NCBI RefSeq assembly: GCF_006152065.1
Contig: NZ_VDFW01000002.1
Span: 124,001-188,000, forward strand
Direction of reading: 5' to 3'
Source: Amycolatopsis alkalitolerans
GTDB lineage: Bacteria; Actinomycetota; Actinomycetes; Mycobacteriales; Pseudonocardiaceae
Length of the DNA stretch: 64,000 nucleotides
The translations under genes and the position numbers were made by a program. Below, one piece after another: positions 54,181 to 63,217 of this stretch. The notes under the pieces were generated by a model, which saw only the letters and a program-made list of their open reading frames with translations, had not been told where the DNA came from and did not search any database. The first letter of the stretch is position 1. Every line of letters starts with the position of its first letter.

Positions 54181-54550
54181 CAGTCAGGTCGCGCTCTGGG
54201 TCCTTGACGACAACCCCCGGCTCAGTACGCGCGCGAGGGCGCTGATCGCCGATGCCACCCAGGTCCACGTCTCGGCGGCAACCGTCTGGGAGCTCACCGT
54301 CAAAGCGATGCTGGGCAAGCTGACCGTGCCGGACAACCTGGCCGACCGGATCACGCGGCAGGGCCTGACCCTGCTGAACATCACCGCCGAACACGCCGAA
54401 GCGCTGCGCTCGTTCCGGGAACTGACTCGGCACGACCCGTTCAACCGGTTGATCGTGGCGCAAGCCGAACGGGCCGGCCTGCGCTTACTCACCGCCGACA
54501 AGGTCCTGATCGCGCTGGATCGCGGCTTCATCATCGATGCCACGGCATAG
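54164..54550 (+). CDS. PIN-domain ribonuclease toxin (VapC-like)
   Basis: The 128-residue protein has the PIN-domain acidic residues: Asp in LLLDSQVALW, Glu in VWELTVKAMLGKL, and Asp residues in RHDPFNRLIVAQA and TADKVL. VapC toxins cut tRNA or rRNA with Mg2+ and are held by their antitoxin. Two ATG codons (54164, 54167) are possible starts, and both lie inside the antitoxin gene. The WELTVKAMLGKL pattern is typical of the Phd-partnered PIN subgroup. Confidence 0.9.
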   Translation: MMLLLDSQVALWVLDDNPRLSTRARALIADATQVHVSAATVWELTVKAMLGKLTVPDNLADRITRQGLTLLNITAEHAEALRSFRELTRHDPFNRLIVAQAERAGLRLLTADKVLIALDRGFIIDATA

Positions 54551-54635
54551 CCCTTTGCCCTGCCCACGCGCCTGACGGGCTTGCCCGGCACCTTCCCTGG
54601 TCATATTGTTGCTTAGGCTAAGGAACGGAGGCCGT

Positions 54636-56342
54636 GTGGGCGGGGCGGGCGTGCGTGGTGAGCGGTACAAATGGGTGGCGTTGACCAACACGACGATCGG
54701 CGTCCTGCTCGCGACGATCGACTCGTCGATCATGCTGATCGCGATGCCCGATATCTTCCGCGGGATCCAGCTCGATCCACTGCTGCCGGAGAACAGCTTC
54801 TACCTGCTCTGGATGATCGTCGGCTACCTCGTGACCAGCAGCGTGCTGGTGGTCAGCGTCGGCAGGCTGGGGGATCTGTACGGCCGCGTGCGCATGTACA
54901 ACCTCGGGTTCGTCATCTACACGTTCGCCTCGCTCGTGCTGACCATCGACTGGATGACCGGGCATCCCGGTGCGATCTGGCTGGTCGTGTGGCGGATCGT
55001 GCAGGGGGTCGGTGGCGCCTTCCTGGTCGGCAACTCGGGCGCCATCCTCACCGACGCGTTCCCCGCGCACCAGCGCGGGCTCGCGCTCGGCATCAACAAC
55101 GTCGCCGGGATCAGCGGCACGTTCATCGGGCTCGTGCTGGGCGGGCTGCTCGCGCCGATCAGCTGGCGGCTGGTGTTCCTCATCTCCGTGCCCTGCGGGG
55201 TTTTCGGCGCGGTGTGGGCGTACCTGCGGCTGCACGATCTGTCCCGCCGCTCGGGCGAACCGATCGACTGGCTCGGCAACGTCACGTTCGCACTCGGGCT
55301 GATCCTGGTGATGATCGGGATCACCCACGTCATCCAGCCCTACGGCGCGCACACGATGGGCTGGACCAGCCCGGTCGTCCTCGGCTGCCTGGTGGGCGGG
55401 GTCGCGCTGCTGGCCGCGTTCGGCGTCATCGAAACCCGGGTGAAGTTCCCGATGTTCCGGTTGCCGTTGTTCAAGATCCGCGCCTTCACGTTCGGCACGC
55501 TGTCGACGTTCCTGTCCGCGCTCGGCCGCGGCGGGCTGATGTTCATCATGATCATCTGGCTGCAGGGGATCTGGTTGCCGCTGCACGGGTACAGCTTCGA
55601 GTCGACACCCCTGTGGGCGGGTATCTACATGCTGCCGCTGACGATCGGTTTCCTCGTGGCGGGGCCGGTTTCGGGGTATCTGTCCGACCGCTTCGGGGCG
55701 CGGCCGTTCGCGACCGCGGGCATGCTCGCCGCGGCGCTGACGTTCGTGCTGCTGGAACTGCTGCCGATCGACTTCCCGTACCCGGCATTCGCGGCGATCC
55801 TGCTGCTGAACGGGCTCGCGATGGGCTGTTTCGCGTCGCCGAACCGGGCGGCGGTGATGAACAGCCTGCCGGCGAACCACCGCGGCGCCGGTGGCGGGAT
55901 GAACTCGACCTTCCAGAACTCGGCACAGGTGTTCTCGATCGGGATCTTCTTCTCGCTGATGATCGCCGGTCTCGCCGCGACCCTGCCCACGGCGCTCACC
56001 CAGGCGCTGACCGCCCACCATGTGCCGCCCGCGGCGACCGCGGCGCTGGCCACCAGCCCGCCGGTCTCGGTGCTGTTCGCGGCGTTCCTCGGCTACAACC
56101 CGATGCAGCACCTGCTGGGGAACACCGTGATCGCCCAGCTCCCGCCCGCGGACGCGGCCGCGCTGACCGGGCATTCGTTCTTCCCGCAGCTGATCTCCGG
56201 TCCGTTCCAGGCGGGGCTGCACATCGCGTTCGGCTTCGCCATCGCCGCCTGCCTGATCGCCGCGGGAGCGAGCGCCTTCCGCGGCAGCCGGTACGTGGCG
56301 GAGCTCGAGACCCCGGTGCTGTCCTCGGGCAAAGCGTCCTGA
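54636..56342 (+). CDS. MFS exporter, DHA2 family (14-helix drug:H+ antiporter type)
   Basis: The protein is about 568 residues with some 13-14 hydrophobic segments and the DHA2 N-terminal motifs TTIGVLLATIDSSIMLIAMP and GRLGDLYGRVRMYNLG. The later motif C-like GINNVAGISGTFIGLVLGG is present. The GTG at 54636 follows GGAG. An upstream TTG at 54606 has no ribosome site. A palindrome CTTAGGCTAAG (54612-54622) lies just before it and could be a regulator's site. It is likely an efflux pump, substrate unknown. Confidence 0.88.
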   Translation: MGGAGVRGERYKWVALTNTTIGVLLATIDSSIMLIAMPDIFRGIQLDPLLPENSFYLLWMIVGYLVTSSVLVVSVGRLGDLYGRVRMYNLGFVIYTFASLVLTIDWMTGHPGAIWLVVWRIVQGVGGAFLVGNSGAILTDAFPAHQRGLALGINNVAGISGTFIGLVLGGLLAPISWRLVFLISVPCGVFGAVWAYLRLHDLSRRSGEPIDWLGNVTFALGLILVMIGITHVIQPYGAHTMGWTSPVVLGCLVGGVALLAAFGVIETRVKFPMFRLPLFKIRAFTFGTLSTFLSALGRGGLMFIMIIWLQGIWLPLHGYSFESTPLWAGIYMLPLTIGFLVAGPVSGYLSDRFGARPFATAGMLAAALTFVLLELLPIDFPYPAFAAILLLNGLAMGCFASPNRAAVMNSLPANHRGAGGGMNSTFQNSAQVFSIGIFFSLMIAGLAATLPTALTQALTAHHVPPAATAALATSPPVSVLFAAFLGYNPMQHLLGNTVIAQLPPADAAALTGHSFFPQLISGPFQAGLHIAFGFAIAACLIAAGASAFRGSRYVAELETPVLSSGKAS

Positions 56343-56352
56343 GCCCCGCCCG

Positions 56353-57855
56353 TCAGGCCTGCTGCTCGGCGGGCGGTTGCCGGCTCCCGGCGGCGGGATC
56401 CGGGTGCCCGGCGCGCCACTGCTCGTCCGACTGCTGCCAGGCGGCTTCGGCCTGCGTCTGGATGTCGGTGAGCTGCCGGTCCACCTGCACGATGTCCTTG
56501 CCTGCCCAGCCGGCCCAGTTCTTGCTGCTCTTGAGGTCCGACATGGCCTTCACGAGCGGGTAGCTGTCCGGCGCGTTCTTCTTGACCCAGTCGTCGAAGA
56601 ACTTGACCTTCTCCAGGTACGGCTTGCCGTTCCTGTCCGTGAACTTCTTCAGCCAGTCCTCGTGCTTCTTCAGCAGCTTGATGTCCTGCGGCCGCAACAG
56701 GGACTGCGGGGCCGGGGGCCGCTGCTGCGTGCCGCCGGCGGGCGGGTTCTGCTCGTGCGGGGACGGCGGCGTCTGGTCGTGCGGGGTGTTGCCGCTGGGC
56801 GTCGTCTCGTCGTGCGGGGACGGCGGGGGCGTCTCGTCGTGTGGCGTAGGCGGCCTGCTGTCGTGCGGGCCGTTGAAGTGCTGATCGGCCGCCAACCAGG
56901 TGTCGAACGGCTCGTTGTCCTCGTGCGGGGTGCTGGGCGTGTCCTCGTGCGACGTGCCTGGCGGTGTCTCGTCGTGCGGCGTGCCAGGCGTGCTGTCGTG
57001 CGGTGTGTTGAGCGTGGGCCCGTCGTGCACCGGCGTGCCCGAGCCGGTGTGCGGTGGCACCAGGGTCATCTCGTGCGAGCTGCCCGGCCGCGGCGCGGTG
57101 CCCTTGCCCAGTTTCGACAGATCCCCCAGCCGCTTGGCGGTCCGGCTCGCGAACGCGGTCACCTTGGCCACTTTGGCGGCTATCGCGGCGGCCTGCACCG
57201 TAGCCGTCACCACGCATTTGGTCACCCCGGCCACGACCGACGCGCCGAACGTGATGGCCGCCATCGCGAGCGCGACCAGCATGGTGGCGATGATGTCACC
57301 GAGGACCGTGGTGATGACGTCGCGGATGAGCGAGCGCACCGCGGCGATCAGGGCACCAGTGGTCTTGACCACGTAGCCGGCGATGTCGACCGAGTGGCCC
57401 GCCTCGTCGATTTGCCCGCGGTGACCGTCCATCCGGGACTTGAAGCTGTCGTAGCCTTCGCCCCGCCACTGGGTGATCTGCGCCTGCAGCGCGGAATCCA
57501 TGTCCCTGGCGGCGTTGCGGAGGTCTTCGGCGATCTTGTGCAGCTCCTCGGCGAGCTTGTTGACCTCCGCCGGGTCCCCGGCGAGCTGATCGAGTGGCTC
57601 CTTGAGGAACGAGACGTGCTCGATCAGCCAGCCCAGTCCCGCGGCGATCAGCTTGGCGAGGGGATCGAGTGCCAACGCGACGGTGTCAAGCACCGCGCTG
57701 GCGACGTTGATGCCGAGCTCGACGCCGATCGCGGCCGCGTCGGCGCCGTGCGCGTTCTTGATCTCGTCGGCCGAGATCGCCACCTGATGCCAGCTGTCGA
57801 TCGCCCCGGCGCCGGTCGTCGAACTCGACGACGTGATCGGCTCCATTACACTCAC
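56353..57855 (-). CDS. WXG100-like type VII secretion protein with His-Asp/Glu repeats
   Basis: The 500-residue product has a helical N-terminal half (1-250) with a W130-R-G132 turn and hydrophobic helices at about 160-235, like large WXG100/ESX substrates. A proline-rich region (276-369) contains ten H-D/E-x tetrapeptides (PHDE, PHED, SHED, PHDQ). A charged C-terminal domain (about 385-480) starts LLRPQDIKLLKKHEDWLKKF. The function of that C-terminal domain is unknown and it could be a toxin or a wall-binding module. GTG 57855 overlaps the EspC-like gene (GTGA). Confidence 0.75.
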   Translation of the reverse strand: MSVMEPITSSSSTTGAGAIDSWHQVAISADEIKNAHGADAAAIGVELGINVASAVLDTVALALDPLAKLIAAGLGWLIEHVSFLKEPLDQLAGDPAEVNKLAEELHKIAEDLRNAARDMDSALQAQITQWRGEGYDSFKSRMDGHRGQIDEAGHSVDIAGYVVKTTGALIAAVRSLIRDVITTVLGDIIATMLVALAMAAITFGASVVAGVTKCVVTATVQAAAIAAKVAKVTAFASRTAKRLGDLSKLGKGTAPRPGSSHEMTLVPPHTGSGTPVHDGPTLNTPHDSTPGTPHDETPPGTSHEDTPSTPHEDNEPFDTWLAADQHFNGPHDSRPPTPHDETPPPSPHDETTPSGNTPHDQTPPSPHEQNPPAGGTQQRPPAPQSLLRPQDIKLLKKHEDWLKKFTDRNGKPYLEKVKFFDDWVKKNAPDSYPLVKAMSDLKSSKNWAGWAGKDIVQVDRQLTDIQTQAEAAWQQSDEQWRAGHPDPAAGSRQPPAEQQA

Positions 57856-58184
57856 TGCCCCAGCTCCTTGGCGAAGTCACCCAGTCCGGACAACGCGGCC
57901 TCGTCCTGGTTCCGGTAGGCCTCGGCGGCCTTGACGGTGCTCTCGGCGACCTGCGTGATGTCCTGCGACGCCTTGTCGACGTTGCCCGCGACCGCGGCCA
58001 GCGCGATTCGCGCCGGTATCGCGAGGATCTGCGCGAGGATGACGCCGAACGCCTGGTCGTCGAAGCCGTTGGCCGCGTGCACCCCGCTCGCGGACTGCTG
58101 TACGGCCGGCGCGGTGGTCCGGGAGAGGTAGTCCCCGAACTTGTGCAGCTCCGCGGGATCGACCTTGAAGCCGTCTCCTGCCAC
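57852..58184 (-). CDS. EspC-like (DUF2580) type VII secretion-associated protein
   Basis: The 110-residue helical protein has the ESX-1 EspC/DUF2580 pattern: FKVDPAELHKFGDYLSRTTAPAV at the start, then a long helix pair ending in AAEAYRNQDEAAL. Such proteins pair with a large helical partner for secretion. It lies between the YbaB-like gene and the repeat protein, 11 bases after the former, and overlaps the latter. This three-gene order recurs in Pseudonocardiaceae. Confidence 0.8.
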   Translation of the reverse strand: MAGDGFKVDPAELHKFGDYLSRTTAPAVQQSASGVHAANGFDDQAFGVILAQILAIPARIALAAVAGNVDKASQDITQVAESTVKAAEAYRNQDEAALSGLGDFAKELGQ

Positions 58185-58195
58185 GGTTTTCGCTC

Positions 58196-58693
58196 CTACC
58201 AGGGATTGTTGTCCTCGTCCTCGTCGTCTTCCGCGGGCCGGGACGGCCGGCCGGGCGGTCGCTGCTGCTGGCGGGGCGGGGCCGGCGGGGGAGGGGGCGT
58301 GCCTTCCTCGTCTTCGTCCTCAGCACTTACGGGCAGGAACTCCCGCAGCACCTCCATGGCAGGGGAGCCCTCGCCGACGAGATCGCCGAACGCGCCGGAA
58401 ACCTCGGCGGAGACCTGTTTCCGCGCGGTGGCGACGAGCCCCATCACGAGCTCGGAAAGGGCTTCCGGAGGCCGCCGGTAGGCCGCGGGCGTGAACGTGA
58501 TTCCTTGCAGGACACCGCTTGCGTTGACGGTGACGGAAACAGCCCCGTCCGGGGCGCGCACGGTCGCCGAAGCGGTGCGGAGTCTTTCCTGGGCTTCTTC
58601 GGCCCTGGCCTTGATCTGCTGGAGCCGGGCGTCGAACGCGGCGAGCGGGTCGCCGCCGTTGCCTGCGAACTGAGTCAATTTTTCCCTTGTCAC
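58196..58693 (-). CDS. YbaB/EbfC-family protein of the type VII cassette
   Basis: The 165-residue protein has a YbaB/EbfC core (about 10-115): AFDARLQQIKARAEEAQERL, then VSVTVNASGVLQGITFTPAAYRR. The C-terminal tail is disordered, with acidic and polyproline runs. EbfC proteins bind DNA or act as nucleoid-associated factors. In actinobacteria many long forms occur next to ESX-like genes and may act as chaperones. The GTG start at 58693 has no obvious ribosome site. Confidence 0.78.
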   Translation of the reverse strand: MTREKLTQFAGNGGDPLAAFDARLQQIKARAEEAQERLRTASATVRAPDGAVSVTVNASGVLQGITFTPAAYRRPPEALSELVMGLVATARKQVSAEVSGAFGDLVGEGSPAMEVLREFLPVSAEDEDEEGTPPPPPAPPRQQQRPPGRPSRPAEDDEDEDNNPW

Positions 58694-58716
58694 AAGGAGA
58701 AGTCAGAGTGTGACAA
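58687..58716. promoter_or_regulatory. Inverted repeat at the start of the type VII cassette
   Basis: TTGTCACA (58687-58694) and TGTGACAA (58709-58716) are perfect complements, centred 22 bases apart (two helical turns). They overlap the YbaB gene start. A regulator dimer or tetramer could bind here. The function is not known. Confidence 0.4.
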
Positions 58717-58768
58717 AGTAGATCAGGCACGCCTGAACTCCCGGGGACACCGAGTTGAACACCAGCTG

Positions 58769-59242
58769 TCACCGCTCGGCTCTCCGCCGTAGCAGCGGGC
58801 TGATCCGGTAGTCGACCAGTTCGCGCATCACGAGCGCCGTGCTGGTCCGCTCCACGCCGTCGATCGCGAGGATCTGCCCCGCGATCCGGTAGAGGTCGTC
58901 GGCGTCGGCGGCCACCACGTGCACGAGCAGATCGGTCGGCCCGCTGATGCCCTGGACCTGGAGCACCTCGGGGATGTCCGCGAGCGCGGCGGCGACCTCG
59001 TCGAGCAGGCGCTGCCGCACCTGCGTCGTGACGAACGCGGTCAGCGGGTACCCGAGCAGTTTCGGCGGCACCCGCCGCTCGAACGAGTCGAGCCGCTCTT
59101 CGAGCCGGGCGAGCCTGCTTTGCACGGTATTGCGGGAAATTCCCGTCCGTTCGGCGAGCGCGATCGTCGTTGCCCGCGGGTCCTCGCTCAGCGCGAGCAG
59201 GAGCCGGGCGTCGGTGGCGTCGGTGCGGTCAGGGTTGGGCAT
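58769..59242 (-). CDS. Lrp/AsnC-family regulator
   Basis: The 157-residue protein has a standard AsnC HTH (DARLLLALSEDPRATTIALAERTGISRNTVQSRL) and one RAM effector domain (GISGPTDLLVHVVA). It diverges from the large TPP-dependent enzyme gene, 132 bases away, so it is the natural candidate regulator of that enzyme, likely sensing an amino acid or keto acid. Confidence 0.88.
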   Translation of the reverse strand: MPNPDRTDATDARLLLALSEDPRATTIALAERTGISRNTVQSRLARLEERLDSFERRVPPKLLGYPLTAFVTTQVRQRLLDEVAAALADIPEVLQVQGISGPTDLLVHVVAADADDLYRIAGQILAIDGVERTSTALVMRELVDYRISPLLRRRAER

Positions 59243-59374
59243 GATGCTCGCTTTCGTCCGTCCGAGTCCCGTGGTTTCTGGGCATTTTGCTTAGCTGATT
59301 GTCCCCGCATTGTGCAGCACGCCCCAAGGTGCTGTCATGTTTGGAGATTCTGCTCAGACAGGCGAGGTAGTGAG

Positions 59375-61699
59375 ATGACCAGCGTGCTCCCGGCGCGCCC
59401 GTGGGAGGGCGAAGCCGGCCGGTTCGACGTGCTGCGGGAGATCGAGCGGCGCGTGCTGTGGCTGTCGACTTCGATCATCCAGCACGCGAACCGGGTCCGG
59501 CCCAACCACTCCGGGCTCAAGGTGGGCGGTCACCAGGCGTCGAGCGCGTCGCTGGTGTCGATCATGACCTCACTGTGGTTCCGGCACCTGCGCCCGCAGG
59601 ACCGGGTTTCGGTCAAACCGCATGCCTCGCCCGTGCTGCACGCGATCAACTACCTGCTCGGCGAGCTGGACGAGCGGTACCTGACCACGCTGCGGGAGTT
59701 CGGCGGGCTGCAGAGCTATCCCAGCCGTGCCAAGGATCCCGATCCGGTCGACTATTCGACGGGTTCGGTCGGGATCGGCGCGACGGCGCCGATCTGGGGC
59801 GCCGTCGCGCGACGCTACGTCGAGAACGCCGTCGGCGGCGCGGGCACCGGGCGCCAGTACTCGCTGCTCGGTGACGCCGAACTGGACGAGGGCGCGGTGT
59901 GGGAGGCGATCCTCGATCCGGGCGTGGCCGAACTGGGCGAGCTGGTCTGGATCGTCGACCTCAACCGCCAGTCGCTGGACCGGGTCGTGCCGGACATCGC
60001 CGCGGGGCGCCTGCAGAGCATGTTCGCCGCGGCCGGCTGGCAGGTGCTCACGCTCAAGTACGGGCACCTGCTGGAGGAGCTGTTCGCGCGGCCCGGCGGG
60101 GCGGCGCTGCGGGCGCGCATCGACGACATGCCCAACCCCGAGTACCAGCGGCTCCTGCGCTGTGACGCCGCTGAGCTGCGCGACCGGTTACCGGGCGCAG
60201 ATGCCGGGGTCGGGCGTCTTCTGTCCGATGTGGACGACGAGACGCTGCTGGCCGCGCTCCGCAACCTCGGCGGCCACGATCTCGCCGCGCTCGACGGCGC
60301 TCTCGAGTCCATCGAGGACACCAGGCCGACCGTCATCTTCGCCTACACCATCAAGGGCCGCGGCCTGCCGACGCAGGGTCATCCCCAGAATCACTCCTCG
60401 CTGCTGACCGGCGAGCAGTGGCGCACGCTCGCGGCTGAACTGGGCGAGGACGCCGAGAGGCCGTGGCGCCGCTTCAGCGAGGGCCCCGCCGCGAGCCTGT
60501 GCACCGAAACCGCGATCCGGCTGCGCCGTCCCGGATATCCCGCCACCGAGCCGCCCGCGTTGCCGGTCGACATCGGCCGCACGCCCACCGGCACCACGAC
60601 CAGCCAGGCCGCCCTCGGCCGCGTCCTGCTGGACCTGACCCGCGAAGCGCCGGAGGCGGCCAGGCGCGTGGTCACCGTGAGCCCCGACGTCAGCTCCACC
60701 ACGAACCTCGGCGGCTGGGTGAACAAGGTCGGCGTGTGGTCGGTCCGCGAGCGCGTCGACTGGTTCGCCGACGACGCCGAAACCATCCTGCACTGGCGGG
60801 AGAAACCGACCGGGCAGCACATCGAACTCGGCATCGCGGAGACGAACCTGGTCGGGCTGCTCGGTGAGCTCGGCGCGACCTGGAGCCGCTGGGGGCAGCC
60901 GCTGCTGCCGATCGGCGTGCTCTACGACCCGTTCATCGAGCGGGCGCTGGAACCGTGGTCGTTCGGGATCTACGCCGGTGGTCAGTCCATTGTGGTCGGT
61001 ACGCCGTCGGGGGTGACGCTCGCCCCGGAAGGCGGTGCGCACCAGTCGATCACGACCCCGTCGCTGGGCCTCGAACAGCCCGGCTGCGTGAGCTATGAAC
61101 CCGCGTTCGCGATCGACGTCGAGTGGACGTTGCTGGCGAGCCTCGCGCGGCTCGGCAGGCCGGACGGCGGTTCGGCGTACCTGCGGCTGTCCACCCGCCC
61201 GGTCGACCAGACCCTGGCCGCCGTCCCGGCCGATCCCGCGGCGAGGCAGCGGCGGCGGGAGCAGGCCGTCGCGGGCGCGTATCCCCTGCGGCGCACGGAA
61301 AAGCCGAAGGTGACCATCGCGGCGATGGGCGCGCTGGTGCCGGAGGCGCTGGCCGCGGCCGAGCGGCTGGAGGCGTTGGGAATGCCGGCGGACGTGGTGT
61401 GCGTGACGAGCCCGGGGCTGCTGTTCGACGCGATCGCGGCCCGGCACGGCCGGGCGGACGCGCCCAGCTGGATTCTCGACCAGGTGTTCCCGGCGGCCAG
61501 GGCGACCCCGCTGGTCACGGTGCTCGACGGCCATCCGCATACGCTCGCGTTCCTGGGGACCGTCAACCGGGTGCCGCAGATCGCGCTCGGGGTGACCCGG
61601 TTCGGCCAGTCGGGTTCGATCGAGGACGTCTACCGCTACCACGGCATCGACACGGACAGCATCGTGCGGGCCGCGCTCGACGCGGGGGATCTGCGGTAA
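59375..61699 (+). CDS. TPP-dependent 2-oxoacid dehydrogenase E1-like / transketolase-family enzyme
   Basis: The 774-residue protein has the transketolase/AceE layout. A TPP domain has SGLKVGGHQASSAS and LLGDAELDEGAVWEA (thiamine motif), followed by NRQSLDRVV. The second pyrimidine domain has GIAETNLVGLLGELG, and a C-terminal transketolase-C domain follows. It is shorter than typical homodimeric pyruvate E1 (about 890-930) and lies with no E2 or E3 gene. It may form acetyl- or acyl-carriers with partners elsewhere, or catalyse a carboligation. The start ATG is 59375. Divergent Lrp control suggests amino-acid or keto-acid use. Confidence 0.8.
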   Translation: MTSVLPARPWEGEAGRFDVLREIERRVLWLSTSIIQHANRVRPNHSGLKVGGHQASSASLVSIMTSLWFRHLRPQDRVSVKPHASPVLHAINYLLGELDERYLTTLREFGGLQSYPSRAKDPDPVDYSTGSVGIGATAPIWGAVARRYVENAVGGAGTGRQYSLLGDAELDEGAVWEAILDPGVAELGELVWIVDLNRQSLDRVVPDIAAGRLQSMFAAAGWQVLTLKYGHLLEELFARPGGAALRARIDDMPNPEYQRLLRCDAAELRDRLPGADAGVGRLLSDVDDETLLAALRNLGGHDLAALDGALESIEDTRPTVIFAYTIKGRGLPTQGHPQNHSSLLTGEQWRTLAAELGEDAERPWRRFSEGPAASLCTETAIRLRRPGYPATEPPALPVDIGRTPTGTTTSQAALGRVLLDLTREAPEAARRVVTVSPDVSSTTNLGGWVNKVGVWSVRERVDWFADDAETILHWREKPTGQHIELGIAETNLVGLLGELGATWSRWGQPLLPIGVLYDPFIERALEPWSFGIYAGGQSIVVGTPSGVTLAPEGGAHQSITTPSLGLEQPGCVSYEPAFAIDVEWTLLASLARLGRPDGGSAYLRLSTRPVDQTLAAVPADPAARQRRREQAVAGAYPLRRTEKPKVTIAAMGALVPEALAAAERLEALGMPADVVCVTSPGLLFDAIAARHGRADAPSWILDQVFPAARATPLVTVLDGHPHTLAFLGTVNRVPQIALGVTRFGQSGSIEDVYRYHGIDTDSIVRAALDAGDLR

Positions 61700-61834
61700 C
61701 GGCCCGGTGCCTGAAGGTCGTCAGCGCATGTCCAAACGCGACGGTCCTACCGGCGCGGGGTCAGCGGCGACGGCCGTAGTTTCCGTGCCGCGCCTCGGCC
61801 GCCGGATCGCTGCCTGTCAGGATCACCTGCACCA

Positions 61835-62050
61835 TCACGGGTCCTTCTGGTGTCGGGTGACGTCGGCGAGCATCGCGTATCCGCAGGCGAGCGCGATCAC
61901 CAGGAAGAACGCCGCCGCGGCCCACGCCCACCACACGGTCGCGGTGACCGCGAGGTAGACCTGGATCCCGGCGGTGACGGCGAAGAGCAGCGCGCACAGC
62001 AGCCACCAGCGGCGGTAGCGTGCGCCCGTGGCGCCGGATTCGACGTGCAC
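61835..62050 (-). CDS. Small membrane protein with two helices
   Basis: The 71-residue product has a basic N-terminus and two hydrophobic helices (WWLLCALLFAVTAGIQVYLAV and AAAAFFLVIALACGYAML) ending in a charged tail. The start is GTG at 62050. It is similar in shape to many small actinobacterial membrane proteins of unknown role and diverges from the stress protein gene. Confidence 0.6.
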   Translation of the reverse strand: MHVESGATGARYRRWWLLCALLFAVTAGIQVYLAVTATVWWAWAAAAFFLVIALACGYAMLADVTRHQKDP

Positions 62051-62232
62051 GACGCATCACCTCGGCCGTTTGGGGGTTGTGCAGGGACTATCGCCATGGG
62101 CGCCCGGTCGTTACCTGCCGGTACGGCGGGCAGGGCCGAAAGTCCCCCGCTCCCGGGGCCGAATGCCAGCGGCGCCGGGAGCGGCGCCTCTCCTACCGTC
62201 ATCGTGGGGGAGGATCCGGAAGGCGGGCGACC

Positions 62233-63111
62233 ATGGCTCAGGCAGCGGCCGGCGGGCCGATCGTGGTGGGCGTGGACGGATCGGGGGCGGCGATGCGGGC
62301 GGTGCGCTGGGCCGCGGAGGCGGCCGTGCGGCGCTCGGCCCCGGTGCGGATCGTGCACGCTGTGGCGCCGGTTACCGTGCGCGCGCCCGGGGCCGCGCGA
62401 GTGGCGGTGCACGCGCGGGACGCGGCGAAGCGGCTGGTGGAGCAAGTGGCCGCGGAAGCCGCGATGGCGGCGCCCGGGCTTGTCGTGACCACCGTCGTCC
62501 CGATGCGCCCGGCGTTCGAGGCGCTGCTCGCGGAGTCCGGGACCGCGTCGATGCTGGTTGTCGGCCCGACCGGGCTGGGCGCGTTGCCCGGGGTCCTGGC
62601 CGGTTCGCTGCCCGCGAAGCTCGCGGCACACTCCGGCTGCCCGGTCGCGGTGGTGCGGGGAAGCGGTGAACGGCGACGCGGACCGGTGGTCGCGGGCCTC
62701 GACGGCGGCCCGCTGTCGGAGGCGGTGATCGCCGCCGCGTTCGAGGAGGCCGCGAACCGCGAGGTGCCGCTGATCGCGGTGCACGCCTGGAGCGATGCCG
62801 ATTTCGCCGGCCTGTTGCCCGAGTCGCGGCGCTACCTCGGCTGGGAGCCGATCGAGGAGGCCGAACGCCGCGTGCTGGGCGAGAGCCTCGTGCCGTGGCA
62901 GGAGAAGTACCCCGAGGTGGCGCTGAACCGCCTCGCCGTGCGCGACCGGCCGCGGCACGTGCTGCTCGAATGGAGCCGGCGGGCGCAGCTTCTCGTCATC
63001 GGCCACCGGGGCCGCGGCGGGTTCGACGGTCTCGCCTTGGGGTCGGTCGGCCACGCGCTCGTGCACCACGCGCAGAGCCCGGTGCTGGTGATCAGGCCGC
63101 CGGCTCGCTAG
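62233..63111 (+). CDS. Universal stress protein, two tandem UspA domains
   Basis: The 292-residue protein has two UspA domains: residues 1-140 (IVVGVDGSGAAMRAVRWAA and GPTGLGALPGVLAGSLPAKLAAHSGCPVAVV) and about 150-292 (VVAGLDGGPLSEAVIAAAFEEA and GHRGRGGFDGLALGSVGHALVHHAQSPVLVI). The second domain keeps the ATP-binding G-2x-G-9x-G pattern. Two-domain Usps of this type belong to the dormancy/hypoxia-related set of actinobacteria. ATG 62233 is preceded by a GGAAGGCGGG stretch. An earlier in-frame start was rejected. Confidence 0.87.
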   Translation: MAQAAAGGPIVVGVDGSGAAMRAVRWAAEAAVRRSAPVRIVHAVAPVTVRAPGAARVAVHARDAAKRLVEQVAAEAAMAAPGLVVTTVVPMRPAFEALLAESGTASMLVVGPTGLGALPGVLAGSLPAKLAAHSGCPVAVVRGSGERRRGPVVAGLDGGPLSEAVIAAAFEEAANREVPLIAVHAWSDADFAGLLPESRRYLGWEPIEEAERRVLGESLVPWQEKYPEVALNRLAVRDRPRHVLLEWSRRAQLLVIGHRGRGGFDGLALGSVGHALVHHAQSPVLVIRPPAR

Positions 63112-63217
63112 TCCGTTGTGGACAGTGCACGAACGACCGCGCGGCCGCGGCGCCGGTGGTGGTTGAGATCGGTGCGCGCGCCGGTGACGATCGCGGGTTC
63201 GGGCAGCGTCACCGCTG

